DNA of 43,899 nt from Clostridia bacterium (GTDB taxonomy: Bacteria > Bacillota > Clostridia > Christensenellales > Aristaeellaceae). Position 1 is the first letter of the stretch, and the number at the start of each line of letters is the position of its first letter. Positions 7,448 to 16,334 of the stretch are shown one piece after another. A program made the position numbers and the translations under genes. The stretch spans positions 1 through 43,899 of the forward strand of contig JAGBDE010000032.1 of the NCBI GenBank assembly GCA_017937655.1. Reading direction: 5' to 3'. The notes under the pieces are model-generated. The model worked only from the letters and a program-made list of their open reading frames with translations. It made no database searches and was not told the DNA's origin.

Positions 7448-8752
7448 TCACATATCCGCGGTTTTGACAAGCACCGGCGGAAGATTTTCTTCCCGCAGGT
7501 ATTTGCGCAGCTCGTGCTCAATGATGTTGGCCGCGTTGGCAACGCCGTCCTCCATGGCCAGGCGGAGGCCCAGTTCCTTGGCAGCCACCCGGAAGCGGCG
7601 CTCGCTGACCAGCTCCTTCAGGCCCTTGGCCAGCCGCTTGGGGGTGAGCCGGTTGCGGGGAATGGGTTTGGGGCCGATGCCCATCTGCCGGACACGATTG
7701 GCCCAGAAGGGCTGGTCGCCGCCGAAGGGCACCACCAGCGTGGGCAGCCCGGCGCAGATGCCAGCCGCCAGCGTGCCTGCGCCGCCGTGATGCACCACGG
7801 CCTTCACATGACGGAACAGCCAGTCATGGGGCACAAAATCCGCCAGGAATATATTGGGATTATCGGTCGTAACCTGTGCTTCTCCCCAGCCCTTGGCCAG
7901 GATGGCACGCACGCCGCTCAGCTTCACGCCCTCCAGCACCTTGGACATCAGCTCGGTCATATCGCCGCTGACCATGCTGCCAAAGCCGATGTACACCGGG
8001 GGCTCGCCCGCATCCAGGAAGGCCTGCAGGTCTTCCGGGGGAACGTAGTCCGAGGGGGTGGTCACGTCGTTGAGCCAGTAGCCGGTCATGTAAATGTTGT
8101 CCGGCCAGCCCACAGGGCGGGGCATGGTGATGGGGCTCATAGCGTACAGCACAGGCACGGTGTGGCCGTTGAGCTCGTATCCCGGGCCCTTCTGCACCTT
8201 CAGCTTGGGCAGGCCATGCTCCAGGCGCCAATCGTCCAGGTAATACTTCTCCAGCAGGTTCATGAACAGATAGCCGATGTCATAGGTGGCCTTGCTCCAG
8301 GCCTTGCTGTCAATGCGCTGCAAAGGTGCGGCGGCGATGGGCGCGCTGCTGTTGCGGTCCATCAGGTAATAATGGGTCTGGAAATAGGGAATCTTGTGGT
8401 ACTCCGCCACGGAGCTGAACACATGGGCCAGGAAGGTGGCAATGATGCATTCCGCATCCGCCGTGGCGTTGATCAAGTCCTCCAGAAGGGGATCCAGCAC
8501 GGTTTTCACAGACTTCACAAACTGGTTGATGAATCCCAGACCCTTCACGTCGGGCCGCATCACGTTGCCCATCAGTTCCTTGGCGTCGCCGGGAAGGGCG
8601 TGAAAGTCCAGCCCGGCCTTTTCCATCATGCCCTGGAACTCCGATGTGGCAAACACGGTCACGTGATGCCCTCTCCGCTTCAGTTCCTTGCCCAGGATGG
8701 AATAGGGACGCACGTCACCGGTAGAGCCGAAAGCGATCATAGCGATCTTCAT
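7448..8752 (-). CDS. Glycosyltransferase of the UGT/YjiC type (GT1/GT28 fold)
   Basis: Cytoplasmic or peripheral GT-B enzyme of 434 residues that transfers a sugar from a nucleotide donor to a lipid, sterol or small hydrophobic acceptor. The N-terminal acceptor domain starts MKIAMIAFGSTGDVRPYSILGKELKRRGHHVTVF, typical of the UDP-glycosyltransferase/sterol glucosyltransferase group. The C-terminal donor domain has PPVYIGFGSM, then the donor motif VVHHGGAGTLAAGICAGLPTLVVPFGGDQPFWANRV, in which the HHGGAGT and DQ motifs are intact. The acceptor is unknown. It is divergent from zur, and a half copy of the zinc-operon operator overlaps its predicted -35. No ribosome binding site stands out (CGGAGATTG is the best). 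Confidence 0.9.
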   Translation of the reverse strand: MKIAMIAFGSTGDVRPYSILGKELKRRGHHVTVFATSEFQGMMEKAGLDFHALPGDAKELMGNVMRPDVKGLGFINQFVKSVKTVLDPLLEDLINATADAECIIATFLAHVFSSVAEYHKIPYFQTHYYLMDRNSSAPIAAAPLQRIDSKAWSKATYDIGYLFMNLLEKYYLDDWRLEHGLPKLKVQKGPGYELNGHTVPVLYAMSPITMPRPVGWPDNIYMTGYWLNDVTTPSDYVPPEDLQAFLDAGEPPVYIGFGSMVSGDMTELMSKVLEGVKLSGVRAILAKGWGEAQVTTDNPNIFLADFVPHDWLFRHVKAVVHHGGAGTLAAGICAGLPTLVVPFGGDQPFWANRVRQMGIGPKPIPRNRLTPKRLAKGLKELVSERRFRVAAKELGLRLAMEDGVANAANIIEHELRKYLREENLPPVLVKTADM

Positions 8753-8810
8753 TCAATCTCCGCCTTTCCCTTGAAAGCATCTTATGGAATGTATTCACAT
8801 AAGTAAATTT

Positions 8811-8839
8811 ATTATACCAAAGGCCAAAATGAAAATCAA
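8811..8839 (-). promoter_or_regulatory. Promoter of the glycosyltransferase gene, with Zur-like half-site
   Basis: Minus strand: -35 TTGATT (8839-8834), 17-base spacer and -10 TATAAT (8816-8811). The sequence AAAATGAAAATCA at 8826-8838 overlaps the -35 and resembles the left half and centre of the zur operator. Confidence 0.65.
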
Positions 8840-8884
8840 TGCTGACAAAACCTGCCAAAAAGCCGCGAAAACGCCTGCATTTGC

Positions 8885-8913
8885 TTGACAATTTCGCCCA
8901 TACCTGCTATACT
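8885..8913 (+). promoter_or_regulatory. Promoter of the zur-znu operon
   Basis: Consensus -35 TTGACA (8885-8890), 17-base spacer and -10 TATACT (8908-8913). Transcript start falls near 8920, at the edge of the operator. Confidence 0.9.
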
Positions 8914-8920
8914 CTCAATC

Positions 8921-8941
8921 CGAAAATGAAAACCATTTTCG
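8921..8941 (+). promoter_or_regulatory. Zur/Fur-type operator
   Basis: Perfect inverted repeat CGAAAATG - 5 bases (AAAAC) - CATTTTCG placed at the transcription start. Together with a Fur-family regulator as first gene and a zinc ABC transporter behind it, this indicates zinc-dependent autorepression (inference). Confidence 0.8.
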
Positions 8942-8964
8942 ATTTTTGTTTTGGAGGAGACCCT

Positions 8965-9384
8965 ATGTCCACCCGTGGATCCTATCAGACCCGGCAGCAG
9001 GAGGCCGTGGTGCAGTTGTTTCATCAGCGGCCGGAGGACTGCCTCAGCGCCGAGGAAGTATACCAGCTTCTGGACGCCCAGGGGCTGACGGTTGGCAAGA
9101 CCACCGTGTACCGCAGCCTGACCCGCCTTTGCGAGGGCGGCGCACTGCGCCGTTATGCGCCCCAGGGCAGCGGTGATTGCGCCCGTTTCCAGCTCAACCC
9201 CTGCAGCGAGAGCCATCTGCACATCCGCTGCGTTGCCTGCGGTGCGCTGGAGCATTTGCATTGCGGCGAAATGGAGCAGTTCAAGCAGCACATCCACCAA
9301 AGCCACGGCTTCACCCTGGACGAGGGCCAGACCATGCTGTATGGCCGCTGCAAGGAATGCAGCCGAAAGGAGCAAACCAAATGA
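8965..9384 (+). CDS. zur: Fur-family transcriptional regulator, probably zinc uptake regulator Zur
   Basis: DNA-binding metalloregulator of 139 residues. The winged-helix domain spans about residues 5-80, with the recognition segment KTTVYRSLTRLCEGGALRR. The dimerisation/metal domain has HLHIRCVACG and two CXXC pairs (Cys89-Cys92 and Cys129-Cys132) that hold the structural zinc. The start is ATG at 8965, with GGAGGAG seven to eight bases upstream. Its stop overlaps the znuA start (ATGA), so it leads the zinc transporter operon. The perfect inverted repeat at its own transcription start suggests autoregulation. Fur-family members are hard to tell apart by sequence alone; Zur is chosen from context. 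Confidence 0.88.
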   Translation: MSTRGSYQTRQQEAVVQLFHQRPEDCLSAEEVYQLLDAQGLTVGKTTVYRSLTRLCEGGALRRYAPQGSGDCARFQLNPCSESHLHIRCVACGALEHLHCGEMEQFKQHIHQSHGFTLDEGQTMLYGRCKECSRKEQTK

Positions 9385-10304
9385 AAAAACGCATTTTCCT
9401 GCTTTTGGCCCTTCTGATGCTGCTGTCCCTTGCCCTGCCGGCCAATGCCCAGGAGGAGCCCCTGCAAATTGTGGCCACCATCTTCCCGGCTTTTGATTTT
9501 GCCCGGGAGATCGCCGGCGGCAACGCCCAGGTCACTTTGCTGCTGCCCCCCGGCACGGACAGCCATTCCTTTGACCCCACGCCCCAGGACATCCTGGCCA
9601 TCCAGAACGCCGACCTGTTCATTTACAACGGCGGCGAGAGCGACGTGTGGGTCGCCCGGCTGCTGGAATCCCTGGGGGACGACGCCCCGGAAACCTTCGT
9701 CATGATGGAGCATGTGGACGTGTGCCTCGAGGCCGAGGGCCATGACCACCACGATCATGATCACGACCACGACCAGCTTCTGGACGAGCACGTCTGGACG
9801 TCCCCCCGCAACGTGATGACCATCGCCCAGGGGCTGACGGACAAGCTGTGCCTCATCCGCCCGGAGCTGGCGGATGCCTTCCGGCAAAACAACGCCACTT
9901 TCCAGCAAAGCCTGACCGAGCTGGACGCCGCTTTGGCGGAGGTCACCTCCACCGGCGTGCGCACCACTTTGGTTTTCGGCGACCGTTTCCCCTTCCGCCA
10001 CCTGGCCCACGCCTACGGCCTTGACTGCCACGCCGCCTTCCCCGGCTGCAGCGAGGACAGCGAGCCCAGCATCAAGACCATTGCTTCCCTGGTGAAGCTG
10101 ATCCGGGAAGAAAACATTCCCGTCATCTTCCATATCGAATTTTCCAACACCCAGACCGCCGGCATCCTGGCCGAGGAAACCGACGCCAAAATCCTGCTTT
10201 TGCACAGTTGCCACACCGTTTCCCAGCAGGAGATCGACGCGGGCGCTACCTACCTTGGCCTGATGTGGCAGAACGTGGACGCGCTGAAGGAGGCGCTGAA
10301 CTGA
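9381..10304 (+). CDS. znuA: Zinc ABC transporter substrate-binding protein
   Basis: Extracytoplasmic zinc receptor of 307 residues, cluster A-I family. The Sec signal is MKKRIFLLLALLMLLSLALPANA with a predicted cut after ANA; there is no lipobox cysteine, unlike most Gram-positive members. Metal ligands are suggested by DSHSFDPTP (His62), DEHVWTSP (His137), FHIEFSN and a late acidic residue. A His/Asp-rich loop (GHDHHDHDHDHD, residues 120-131) is the hallmark of zinc-specific members. ATG overlaps the zur stop, and its own stop overlaps the znuC start by one base, so the operon is translationally coupled. Confidence 0.93.
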   Translation: MKKRIFLLLALLMLLSLALPANAQEEPLQIVATIFPAFDFAREIAGGNAQVTLLLPPGTDSHSFDPTPQDILAIQNADLFIYNGGESDVWVARLLESLGDDAPETFVMMEHVDVCLEAEGHDHHDHDHDHDQLLDEHVWTSPRNVMTIAQGLTDKLCLIRPELADAFRQNNATFQQSLTELDAALAEVTSTGVRTTLVFGDRFPFRHLAHAYGLDCHAAFPGCSEDSEPSIKTIASLVKLIREENIPVIFHIEFSNTQTAGILAEETDAKILLLHSCHTVSQQEIDAGATYLGLMWQNVDALKEALN

Positions 10305-11005
10305 TGGCTCTGATTACCTGCGACAACGTGTCCTTTGCCTACGAGGGCCGCACGGTGCTGAAGGATCTGTCCCTCACCATTGAGCGGGGCGAGTATCTGT
10401 GCATCGTGGGCGAGAACGGTTCTGGCAAGTCCACCCTCATCAAGGGGCTTCTGGGCCTGCTCAACCCCTCCGCCGGCAAAATCACCTATGAAAAGGGTTT
10501 TCTCAACACCGCCATCGGCTATCTGCCCCAGAAAACCGAGGCCCAGAAGGACTTCCCCGCCTCCGTGTGGGAAGTGGTGTCCTCCGGCTGCCATGACCTC
10601 CGGCTGTTCACCACCAAAAAGCAGCAGGAGAAAATCCACGCCCAGATGGAGCTGCTGGGCATCACGGGCCTGAAAAAGCGCAGCTTTGCCGACCTGTCCG
10701 GCGGCCAGCAGCAGCGTGTGCTCCTGGCCCGGGCCCTGTGCGCCACCCAGACCATGCTCCTTTTGGACGAGCCCGTGGCGGGCCTCGACCCCCTGGTCAC
10801 CCGGGAGATGTACCAGATCATTTCCATGCTGCACCGGGAGCAGAACCTGACCGTGGTGATGATCTCCCATGACATCCAGGCCGCCCTCCACCACGGCGAC
10901 CGCATCCTGCACCTGAGCCACGGCGAAAGCTACCTGGGCACGGTGGAGGAATATCTGAAATCGCCGCTGGGCATGCGGTTTGCAGGAGGGGACGACCATG
11001 TTTGA
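10304..11005 (+). CDS. znuC: Zinc ABC transporter ATP-binding protein
   Basis: Cytoplasmic ATPase of 233 residues that energises zinc import with the ZnuB permease. Walker A GENGSGKST is near residue 37, Q-loop YLPQK, signature LSGGQQQR, Walker B MLLLDEPVAGLD and the switch His in MISHD. Length and order are standard for the MntB/ZnuC group. The start codon shares one base with the znuA stop, and the end overlaps the znuB start by 8 bases. Confidence 0.95.
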   Translation: MALITCDNVSFAYEGRTVLKDLSLTIERGEYLCIVGENGSGKSTLIKGLLGLLNPSAGKITYEKGFLNTAIGYLPQKTEAQKDFPASVWEVVSSGCHDLRLFTTKKQQEKIHAQMELLGITGLKKRSFADLSGGQQQRVLLARALCATQTMLLLDEPVAGLDPLVTREMYQIISMLHREQNLTVVMISHDIQAALHHGDRILHLSHGESYLGTVEEYLKSPLGMRFAGGDDHV

Positions 11006-11816
11006 GCTGCTTGTGGAAATGTTCAGCCTCAAGGCCATGGTTCGGGCCGGCGTGGCCGGACTGATGGTCTCCCTGTGCGCCGCGGTGCTGGGCGTGTGCC
11101 TTGTACTGAAACGCTACTCCATGATCGGCGACGGCCTGAGCCACGTGGGCTTCGGCGCGCTGGCCATTGCATCGGCCATGCAGCTGGCCCCCATGGCGGT
11201 CACGTTGCCGGTGGTGGTTCTCTCCGCCTTCCTGCTGCTCCGCCTGTCCAGCAGGGGCAAGCTCAAGGGCGACGCCCTCATCGCCATGATCTCCACCGGT
11301 GCGCTGGCCATCGGCATCATCGCTATCTCCCTGTCCAACGGCACCACCAGCGATATCAAGAGCTATCTCTTCGGCAGCATCCTCACCACCAGCAAGGGCG
11401 ATATGTGGCTCAGCGTAGCCCTTACGGTAGTGGTGCTGAGCCTGTTTGCCATCTTCTACCGCAAGATTTTTTCCGTCACCTTCGACGAAACCTTCGCCCG
11501 GGCCACCGGCGAGAAGGTGGAACGCTACAACATGCTGCTGGCCTTCCTCACCGCGCTGACCATCGTTCTGGGCATGCGGGTCATGGGCGCCATGCTCATC
11601 TCCAGCCTGGTGGTGTTCCCGGCCCTGACCGCCATGCGGGTGTGCAAGAGCTACAAAAACGTGATGCTCTGCGCCCTGGCCGTGTCTGTGGTGTGTTTCT
11701 TTTCCGGCCTGTGCTTTTCCTACATCCTGGAAATCCCCACCGGCGCCAGCGTGGTGGTGACCAACATCCTTGCCTTCCTGGTGTTCTGGGGAATTGGCAA
11801 GGTGCGCAAGGCATAA
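10998..11816 (+). CDS. znuB: Zinc ABC transporter permease
   Basis: Integral membrane permease of 272 residues, ABC-3 family, with about eight hydrophobic helices. Landmarks are LKRYSMIGDGLSHVGFGALAI near residue 37 and the ATGEKVERYNMLLAF loop that contacts the ATPase. GRVMGAMLISSLVVFPA-type sequence follows, here RVMGAMLISSLVVFPALTA. The start is the ATG at 10998 with AGGAGGGG upstream. It is followed after 12 bases by the NUDIX gene, so the zinc transcript continues. Confidence 0.94.
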   Translation: MFELLVEMFSLKAMVRAGVAGLMVSLCAAVLGVCLVLKRYSMIGDGLSHVGFGALAIASAMQLAPMAVTLPVVVLSAFLLLRLSSRGKLKGDALIAMISTGALAIGIIAISLSNGTTSDIKSYLFGSILTTSKGDMWLSVALTVVVLSLFAIFYRKIFSVTFDETFARATGEKVERYNMLLAFLTALTIVLGMRVMGAMLISSLVVFPALTAMRVCKSYKNVMLCALAVSVVCFFSGLCFSYILEIPTGASVVVTNILAFLVFWGIGKVRKA

Positions 11817-11828
11817 GGAGGCCGACCG

Positions 11829-12341
11829 ATGAAACAGCTGCTTGTTCTGGACGAACACAACTACGATCCCTCCCTGCCGGAAATCCGCCGCACAGGCATC
11901 CGGGGCATTATCTTTCAGGGCGATCAACTGCTGATGATCCGCTCCTCCTTTGGGGAAGTGAAGTTCCCCGGCGGCGGACAGGAATCCGGCGAAACCGACG
12001 AAGCCACCCTCCTGCGGGAAGTGCTGGAAGAGACCGGCTTCCACGTTTTGCCGGAAAGCATCCGCCCCTTTGGCCAGGTGGAGGAAAAGCGGCTGTCCGT
12101 CCACGAGCCCATGATCTGGCACCAGATCAACCGTTACTATTTCTGCCATATCACCGGCCGCCAGGAAGCCACTCACTTCACGGAAAACGAGCAGAAATAT
12201 GGCATGCAGCAGGTGTGGGTCACCCTGGAGGAGGCCATCGCCATCAACCGGGAAATGATGCAGCGGGAGGGCCGCAGGGCCTGGAACCAGCGGGAGCTGC
12301 GGGTACTGGAGCTGCTGAAAGCCTGGAGGGACGAAGCTTGA
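11829..12341 (+). CDS. NUDIX hydrolase
   Basis: Cytoplasmic hydrolase of 170 residues that cleaves a nucleoside diphosphate linked to some other group. The Nudix box is complete: GGGQESGETDEATLLREVLEETGF near residues 55-78, with the REVLEETG core that binds magnesium. The substrate is not evident. AAGGAGG precedes the ATG. It is the fifth gene of the zinc operon and its stop overlaps the TTG start of the next gene, so it is likely expressed under zinc limitation, although no zinc role is known for it. Confidence 0.9.
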   Translation: MKQLLVLDEHNYDPSLPEIRRTGIRGIIFQGDQLLMIRSSFGEVKFPGGGQESGETDEATLLREVLEETGFHVLPESIRPFGQVEEKRLSVHEPMIWHQINRYYFCHITGRQEATHFTENEQKYGMQQVWVTLEEAIAINREMMQREGRRAWNQRELRVLELLKAWRDEA

Positions 12342-12940
12342 TTCTCTATCATTACTCGGTGGATTCCTACCAAAGCGGCGGTCATCTGATCAACGATTTC
12401 AAAAAGCAATTCCGCTTTGCGGAGCCCTACCTGCTGGCCCTGGAAAAGAGCCAGGATTGCTTTTGGAGCGTGTTCTTTGCCAGCATGGCCCTGTCCCGGG
12501 AGTTGTGCGCCCTGAAGCTCCGGAAATATGAAAACTACGTAAAAGACGCGGTGGAAGGCATCTTTGAGTTTGTCCGGCGGCAGGAATTTCCCGGCCGCTC
12601 GGTCAGCCGGGTCGGCTGCGTATATTACTGCAGCAGCCAGGCAGAAGCCCTTGCCTATCTGCGGGAAGACTGCCTGGACAGCGGCGACTTTTCGTCCGAG
12701 CAGGTGAAGCTGCTGGAAGTCCAGGTGGCGGACGAAACCGTGTTCCAATACGATCAGGCCTTCTTCAACAAGGCAACAGACATCATGGAAACCAGCCGGG
12801 ATCTGGATGCGGTGTTTTCCCTTGCAAGGGCCTACTTTTCCTTGGAAAGAAGCCAGGAACCGCTGCCGGAGATCCTGTCCGACGGCCAAAATGAAATCCT
12901 CCGGGAAATCCAAATAAAGGAAAGCAAAACCGACCTGTGA
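12338..12940 (+). CDS. Hypothetical protein, end of the zinc operon
   Basis: Predicted soluble protein of 200 residues that I do not firmly recognise; a DUF2441-like relationship is possible. It begins LILYHYSVDSYQSGG and contains the YYCSSQAEALAYLRED motif near residue 105 and a long C-terminal helical part. The start is taken as TTG at 12338, which overlaps the NUDIX stop and has GGAGG eight bases upstream; no ATG or GTG is available near the conserved-looking N-terminus. A strong terminator follows its stop. Confidence 0.7.
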   Translation: MILYHYSVDSYQSGGHLINDFKKQFRFAEPYLLALEKSQDCFWSVFFASMALSRELCALKLRKYENYVKDAVEGIFEFVRRQEFPGRSVSRVGCVYYCSSQAEALAYLREDCLDSGDFSSEQVKLLEVQVADETVFQYDQAFFNKATDIMETSRDLDAVFSLARAYFSLERSQEPLPEILSDGQNEILREIQIKESKTDL

Positions 12941-12958
12941 AATTCACAGGCCGGTTTT
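12926..12958 (+). terminator. Terminator of the zinc operon
   Basis: AAAACCG(A)CCTGTG / CACAGG(C)CGGTTTT stem around AAATT, overlapping the end of the last gene. Confidence 0.85.
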
Positions 12959-12981
12959 CATTTTCGAAATAGCGCGGGGTG

Positions 12982-13022
12982 CAGGGGGATCATCCCCCTG
13001 CCGGGTGTGGGCAGCGCCCACA
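12982..13022. repeat. Two adjacent GC-rich inverted repeats
   Basis: CAGGGGGAT-C-ATCCCCCTG at 12982-13000 and TGTGGGC-AGC-GCCCACA at 13006-13022, lying between converging transcripts. No T-run follows either one. They may be a small interspersed repeat or an mRNA 3' end structure. Confidence 0.5.
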
Positions 13023-13035
13023 AACCTTGCGCCGC

Positions 13036-13515
13036 TCATCGCAGAATCAGGAAATCGTCGGTGTTGTCAGGGCTGCTGAGGCCCATGCTGACAAAGCCGT
13101 TCTTCTCGTAGAAGCGGCGGGCCGCATGGTTGTCCTTGTCGCATTCCAGGAGGAAGGGCACATTGCCGTAGGTTTCCCGCACCCGCTTCACCGCCAGCTT
13201 CAGCGCCTCCGAGCCGATGCCCCGGCCCTGATACCGCCGGTCGATTACAAAGCCCAGAATCCGGAAGAAACGCGTGCCGCGGATCTCCTCCGGGTCGGCG
13301 GGGTCGTCCAGGGCCTGGCCCGCCAGCAGGATGCCCACATACGCGCCGTTCTGGCGGATGGCAAAGCAGAAGCCCTCCAGGCCCTGCTCCATGCCGTACT
13401 TGGCCAGGGCGATAGTGTCCGCCACGGGCTCCACAAACTTCTCCAGGATGCCTGTGCGGTCTATGCGGAGAAGTTGCTCCTCATTGTGCGCGTTCAGCTG
13501 TTCCAGTTCTACCAT
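13036..13515 (-). CDS. GNAT family N-acetyltransferase
   Basis: Cytoplasmic acetyl-CoA-dependent acetyltransferase of 159 residues. The acetyl-CoA motif A reads LGFVIDRRYQGRGIGSEALKLAV near residues 87-109 (QGRGIG). Motif B is DNHAARRFYEKNGFVSMG. The substrate is unknown. GGAGG lies 14 bases upstream of the ATG, inside the end of copZ, from which it is separated by 9 bases, so it may be expressed with the copper operon. Confidence 0.88.
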   Translation of the reverse strand: MVELEQLNAHNEEQLLRIDRTGILEKFVEPVADTIALAKYGMEQGLEGFCFAIRQNGAYVGILLAGQALDDPADPEEIRGTRFFRILGFVIDRRYQGRGIGSEALKLAVKRVRETYGNVPFLLECDKDNHAARRFYEKNGFVSMGLSSPDNTDDFLILR

Positions 13516-13524
13516 GGCGGTTGC

Positions 13525-13725
13525 TTATTCCTCCACGTCGAAGCCCACGTCTTCGATGGCTTCCTTGAGGGCAGCCACGTCCAGGTTTTCATACTCGATG
13601 GTCACGGTCTTGGCGCTAAGGTCCACATTGGCGGACTTGACGCCTTCCAGTTCCGTCAGCGCGCCCTTCACGGCGGCTTCGCAATGCTGGCACTTCATGC
13701 CGGGCACTTTCAGGGTAATGGTCAT
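13525..13725 (-). CDS. copZ: Copper chaperone CopZ (heavy-metal-associated domain)
   Basis: Cytoplasmic copper chaperone of 66 residues made of one HMA ferredoxin-like domain. The metal site is MKCQHC near residues 10-15. It delivers Cu(I) to the CopA ATPase and the CsoR sensor. Its ATG overlaps the copA stop by 4 bases (ATGA). Highly acidic tail (DVGFDVEE). Confidence 0.93.
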   Translation of the reverse strand: MTITLKVPGMKCQHCEAAVKGALTELEGVKSANVDLSAKTVTIEYENLDVAALKEAIEDVGFDVEE

Positions 13726-16004
13726 TGCTTGTCATCCTTTCTGTTTTTGTTATGGTGGAACGGTTTGAACCGTTTCAAGCGAAGTGCGTTGCTCAAAACC
13801 GATACGGAGCTTAATGACATGCAGGCGGCTCCCAGCATGGGGTTGAGCAGCGGCCCGCCAAACAGGTACAGCAGGCCCGCTGCCACGGGGATGCCCGCGC
13901 TGTTGTAGGCAAAGGCCCAGAACAGGTTCTGGCGGATGTTCCGAATGGTGGCCCGGCTCAGTTCTACTGCCGCGGGCACGTCCATCAGGTCGGAGTGCAT
14001 GAGGACGATATCGGCGGATTCCATGGCCACGTCGGTGCCGGAGCCGATGGCGATGCCGCTGTCCGCCTGGGCCAGGGCCGGCGCGTCGTTGATGCCGTCG
14101 CCCACCATAGCCACCTTCTTGCCCGCCTGCTGCAGGGCCTTCACCTGGCCTGCTTTGTCCTGGGGCAGCACTTCGGACAGCACGTGGGTCACGCCCACCT
14201 GCCGGGCGATGGCCTCGGCGGTGCGGCGATTGTCGCCGGTCATCATAATGACCTCAATGCCCATGTCCTGCATCCGGGCGATGGCCTGGGCGCTGGTCTC
14301 CTTCACCACGTCCGCCACGGCCACGATGCCGCAAAGCACGCCTTCCCTGGCGATGTACATGGGGGTCTTGCCCTCGTCGGCCAGGGCTTCTGCCCGATCG
14401 GCCAGGTCCGCGGTCTGAATGCCGTTTTCCTCCATCAGGGCCAGGTTGCCGGCCAGCACGGGTTCGCCCTCCACCTGGGCGCGGATGCCCCGGCCGGTAA
14501 GGGCCTCAAACTCCGTCACTGCCGGAATGTTCAGCGCCAGCTCTCTGGCCCGGGCGACCATGGCCACACCCAGCGGATGCTCCGATCCCTGCTCCGCGGC
14601 CGCCGCCAGGGAAAGCAGCTGGTCGGCGGACAGATCGGCTGCGGGAAGAACGTCGGTGACGGTGGGGGTGCCGCAGGTGATGGTGCCGGTTTTGTCCAGG
14701 ATCACCGTATCGATGTTGTGGGCGGCCTCCAGGGCGTCGCCCCCCTTGTAGAGGATACCGTACTCCGCGCCCTTGCCGGTGCCCACCATGATGGCGGTAG
14801 GCGTGGCCAGGCCCAGGGCGCAGGGGCAGGCGATGACCAGCACAGACACCAGAATGGTCAGCGCAAAGGCGATGTCCTTGCCCGCAATCAGCCACAGAAC
14901 GGCGGCTACCGCAGCGATGATCATCACCACGGGCACGAACACGCCGGCCACCTTGTCCGCAATTTTGGCAATGGGCGCCTTGGAACCCTGGGCGTCCTCC
15001 ACCAGCTTGACAATCTGGCTCAAAGCCGTGTCCCGGCCCACCTTGGTGGCCCGGAAACGCAGCAGGCCGCTCTGGTTCATGGACGCGCCGTACACCGCAT
15101 CGCCTGCGGCTTTGTCCACAGGCATGCTTTCGCCGGTGAGCATGCTTTCGTCCACCGCGCTGAAGCCTTCCAAAACCTCGCCGTCCACAGGAATCTTGGA
15201 GCCGGGCTTCACCACCAGCACGTCGCCGGGAACCACCTGCTCAATGGGCACTTCCTTCTCTTCCCCATCCACCAGCAAAATGGCGGTTTTGGGCTGCAGG
15301 GCAATCAGCTTGCGGATGGCCTCGGAGGTGCGGCCCTTGCTGACCGCTTCCATGGACTTGCCCAGCAAAATCAAAGTGATGATCACGCCCACGCTTTCAA
15401 AATACAGGCCGTGGTGGGCCAGGTGGCCTTCGCCCAGGGCGATGCGCACGGTGCTGTACAGGCTGTAGAGCAGCGAAGCGGTGGTGCCCACGGCGATGAG
15501 ACTGTCCATATTGGGGCTGCCCCGGAACAGCACGCTGTAGCCCACGGTGTAGAACCTGCGGCCCACGATCATGCAGGGCACAGCCAGGCACAGCTGGGCG
15601 ATGGCATAGCGCAGGGGGTACGTTTCCGGCGAGAGAAAGCCGGGCACAGGCAGACCGATCATGGGGCCCATAGAGAGGTAAAACAGGGGCAGCGCAAAGC
15701 ACAGCGAAATGATGAACCTTCTCCACATGCTGCGGATATGCTCTTCCCGGTTCAGGCTGTCCTCGGGGAAGGCTTCCTTCTTTTCGATGTGCTGCTTTGC
15801 CCCGAAGCCGATCTTCTCCACCCGCTGGATGATGCCCTCCACGGTGGCGGGGGCCACATATTGAACGGTCATCTTCTCCGTGGTCAGGTTCACGCTGACG
15901 CTGCTGACGCCCTCCAGCTTGCCCACTACCTTCTCAATGCGGGCAGAACAGGCGGCGCAGGTCATGCCGGTAATGTTAAATATGGTTTTCTGTTCCTTGC
16001 TCAT
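13722..16004 (-). CDS. copA: Copper-exporting P1B-type ATPase CopA
   Basis: Inner-membrane Cu(I) export pump of 760 residues. One N-terminal HMA domain carries MTCAAC (Cys16, Cys19). The transmembrane metal site is CPC (Cys393-Pro-Cys395) in [13 protein letters not shown]. The phosphorylation site is DKTGTIT (Asp437), followed by the HP motif (SEHPLG), TGDN and [16 protein letters not shown]. The late YNSAGIP and [15 protein letters not shown] helices fit Cu(I) pumps rather than Zn/Cd pumps. It lies between csoR and copZ with short gaps, forming a classic copper-efflux operon. Confidence 0.96.
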   Translation of the reverse strand: MSKEQKTIFNITGMTCAACSARIEKVVGKLEGVSSVSVNLTTEKMTVQYVAPATVEGIIQRVEKIGFGAKQHIEKKEAFPEDSLNREEHIRSMWRRFIISLCFALPLFYLSMGPMIGLPVPGFLSPETYPLRYAIAQLCLAVPCMIVGRRFYTVGYSVLFRGSPNMDSLIAVGTTASLLYSLYSTVRIALGEGHLAHHGLYFESVGVIITLILLGKSMEAVSKGRTSEAIRKLIALQPKTAILLVDGEEKEVPIEQVVPGDVLVVKPGSKIPVDGEVLEGFSAVDESMLTGESMPVDKAAGDAVYGASMNQSGLLRFRATKVGRDTALSQIVKLVEDAQGSKAPIAKIADKVAGVFVPVVMIIAAVAAVLWLIAGKDIAFALTILVSVLVIACPCALGLATPTAIMVGTGKGAEYGILYKGGDALEAAHNIDTVILDKTGTITCGTPTVTDVLPAADLSADQLLSLAAAAEQGSEHPLGVAMVARARELALNIPAVTEFEALTGRGIRAQVEGEPVLAGNLALMEENGIQTADLADRAEALADEGKTPMYIAREGVLCGIVAVADVVKETSAQAIARMQDMGIEVIMMTGDNRRTAEAIARQVGVTHVLSEVLPQDKAGQVKALQQAGKKVAMVGDGINDAPALAQADSGIAIGSGTDVAMESADIVLMHSDLMDVPAAVELSRATIRNIRQNLFWAFAYNSAGIPVAAGLLYLFGGPLLNPMLGAACMSLSSVSVLSNALRLKRFKPFHHNKNRKDDKQ

Positions 16005-16016
16005 ACTTCCACTCCC

Positions 16017-16283
16017 TTACCTTTCCATCACCTTGGAGAGGATGCCCATCATCTCGCTGATTTTTTGCTCCGCGTCGCCGGTCTCCACCGCATGCTTCAC
16101 ACAATGGTTCATGTGCTGCTGCAAAACCAGCAGATTGGCCTTTTTCAAAAGCGCGGACGCCGCAAAGATCTGGTTGGAAATATCGATGCAATACCGGCCT
16201 TCCTCAATCATGCGGATGATGCCTTCCACCTGACCGGACACGGTTTTCAGGGCCTGCACGGCCTTTTTCTTCTCTTCGTTCAT
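16017..16283 (-). CDS. csoR: CsoR-type copper-sensing repressor
   Basis: All-helical DNA-binding repressor of 88 residues that releases DNA on binding Cu(I). The ligand triad Cys32, His57, Cys61 has the spacing of characterised CsoR proteins (25 and 4 residues). It lacks a classic helix-turn-helix, as the family does. It is the first gene of csoR-copA-copZ, and a GC-rich operator lies between its promoter and start. GGAGG lies upstream of the ATG. Confidence 0.95.
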   Translation of the reverse strand: MNEEKKKAVQALKTVSGQVEGIIRMIEEGRYCIDISNQIFAASALLKKANLLVLQQHMNHCVKHAVETGDAEQKISEMMGILSKVMER

Positions 16284-16304
16284 GGGGGATCCTCCTGGAA
16301 CGAT

Positions 16305-16330
16305 ACTACCACCCCCCGGGGGTGGGGTGG
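16305..16330 (-). promoter_or_regulatory. CsoR-type operator
   Basis: GC-rich pseudo-palindrome centred on CCCCCCGGGGG (ACCACCCCCCGGGGGTGG with extra GGTGG), immediately downstream of the predicted csoR -10 and upstream of the csoR start. CsoR proteins bind G/C-tract palindromes of this kind. Confidence 0.75.
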
Positions 16331-16334
16331 TTTT

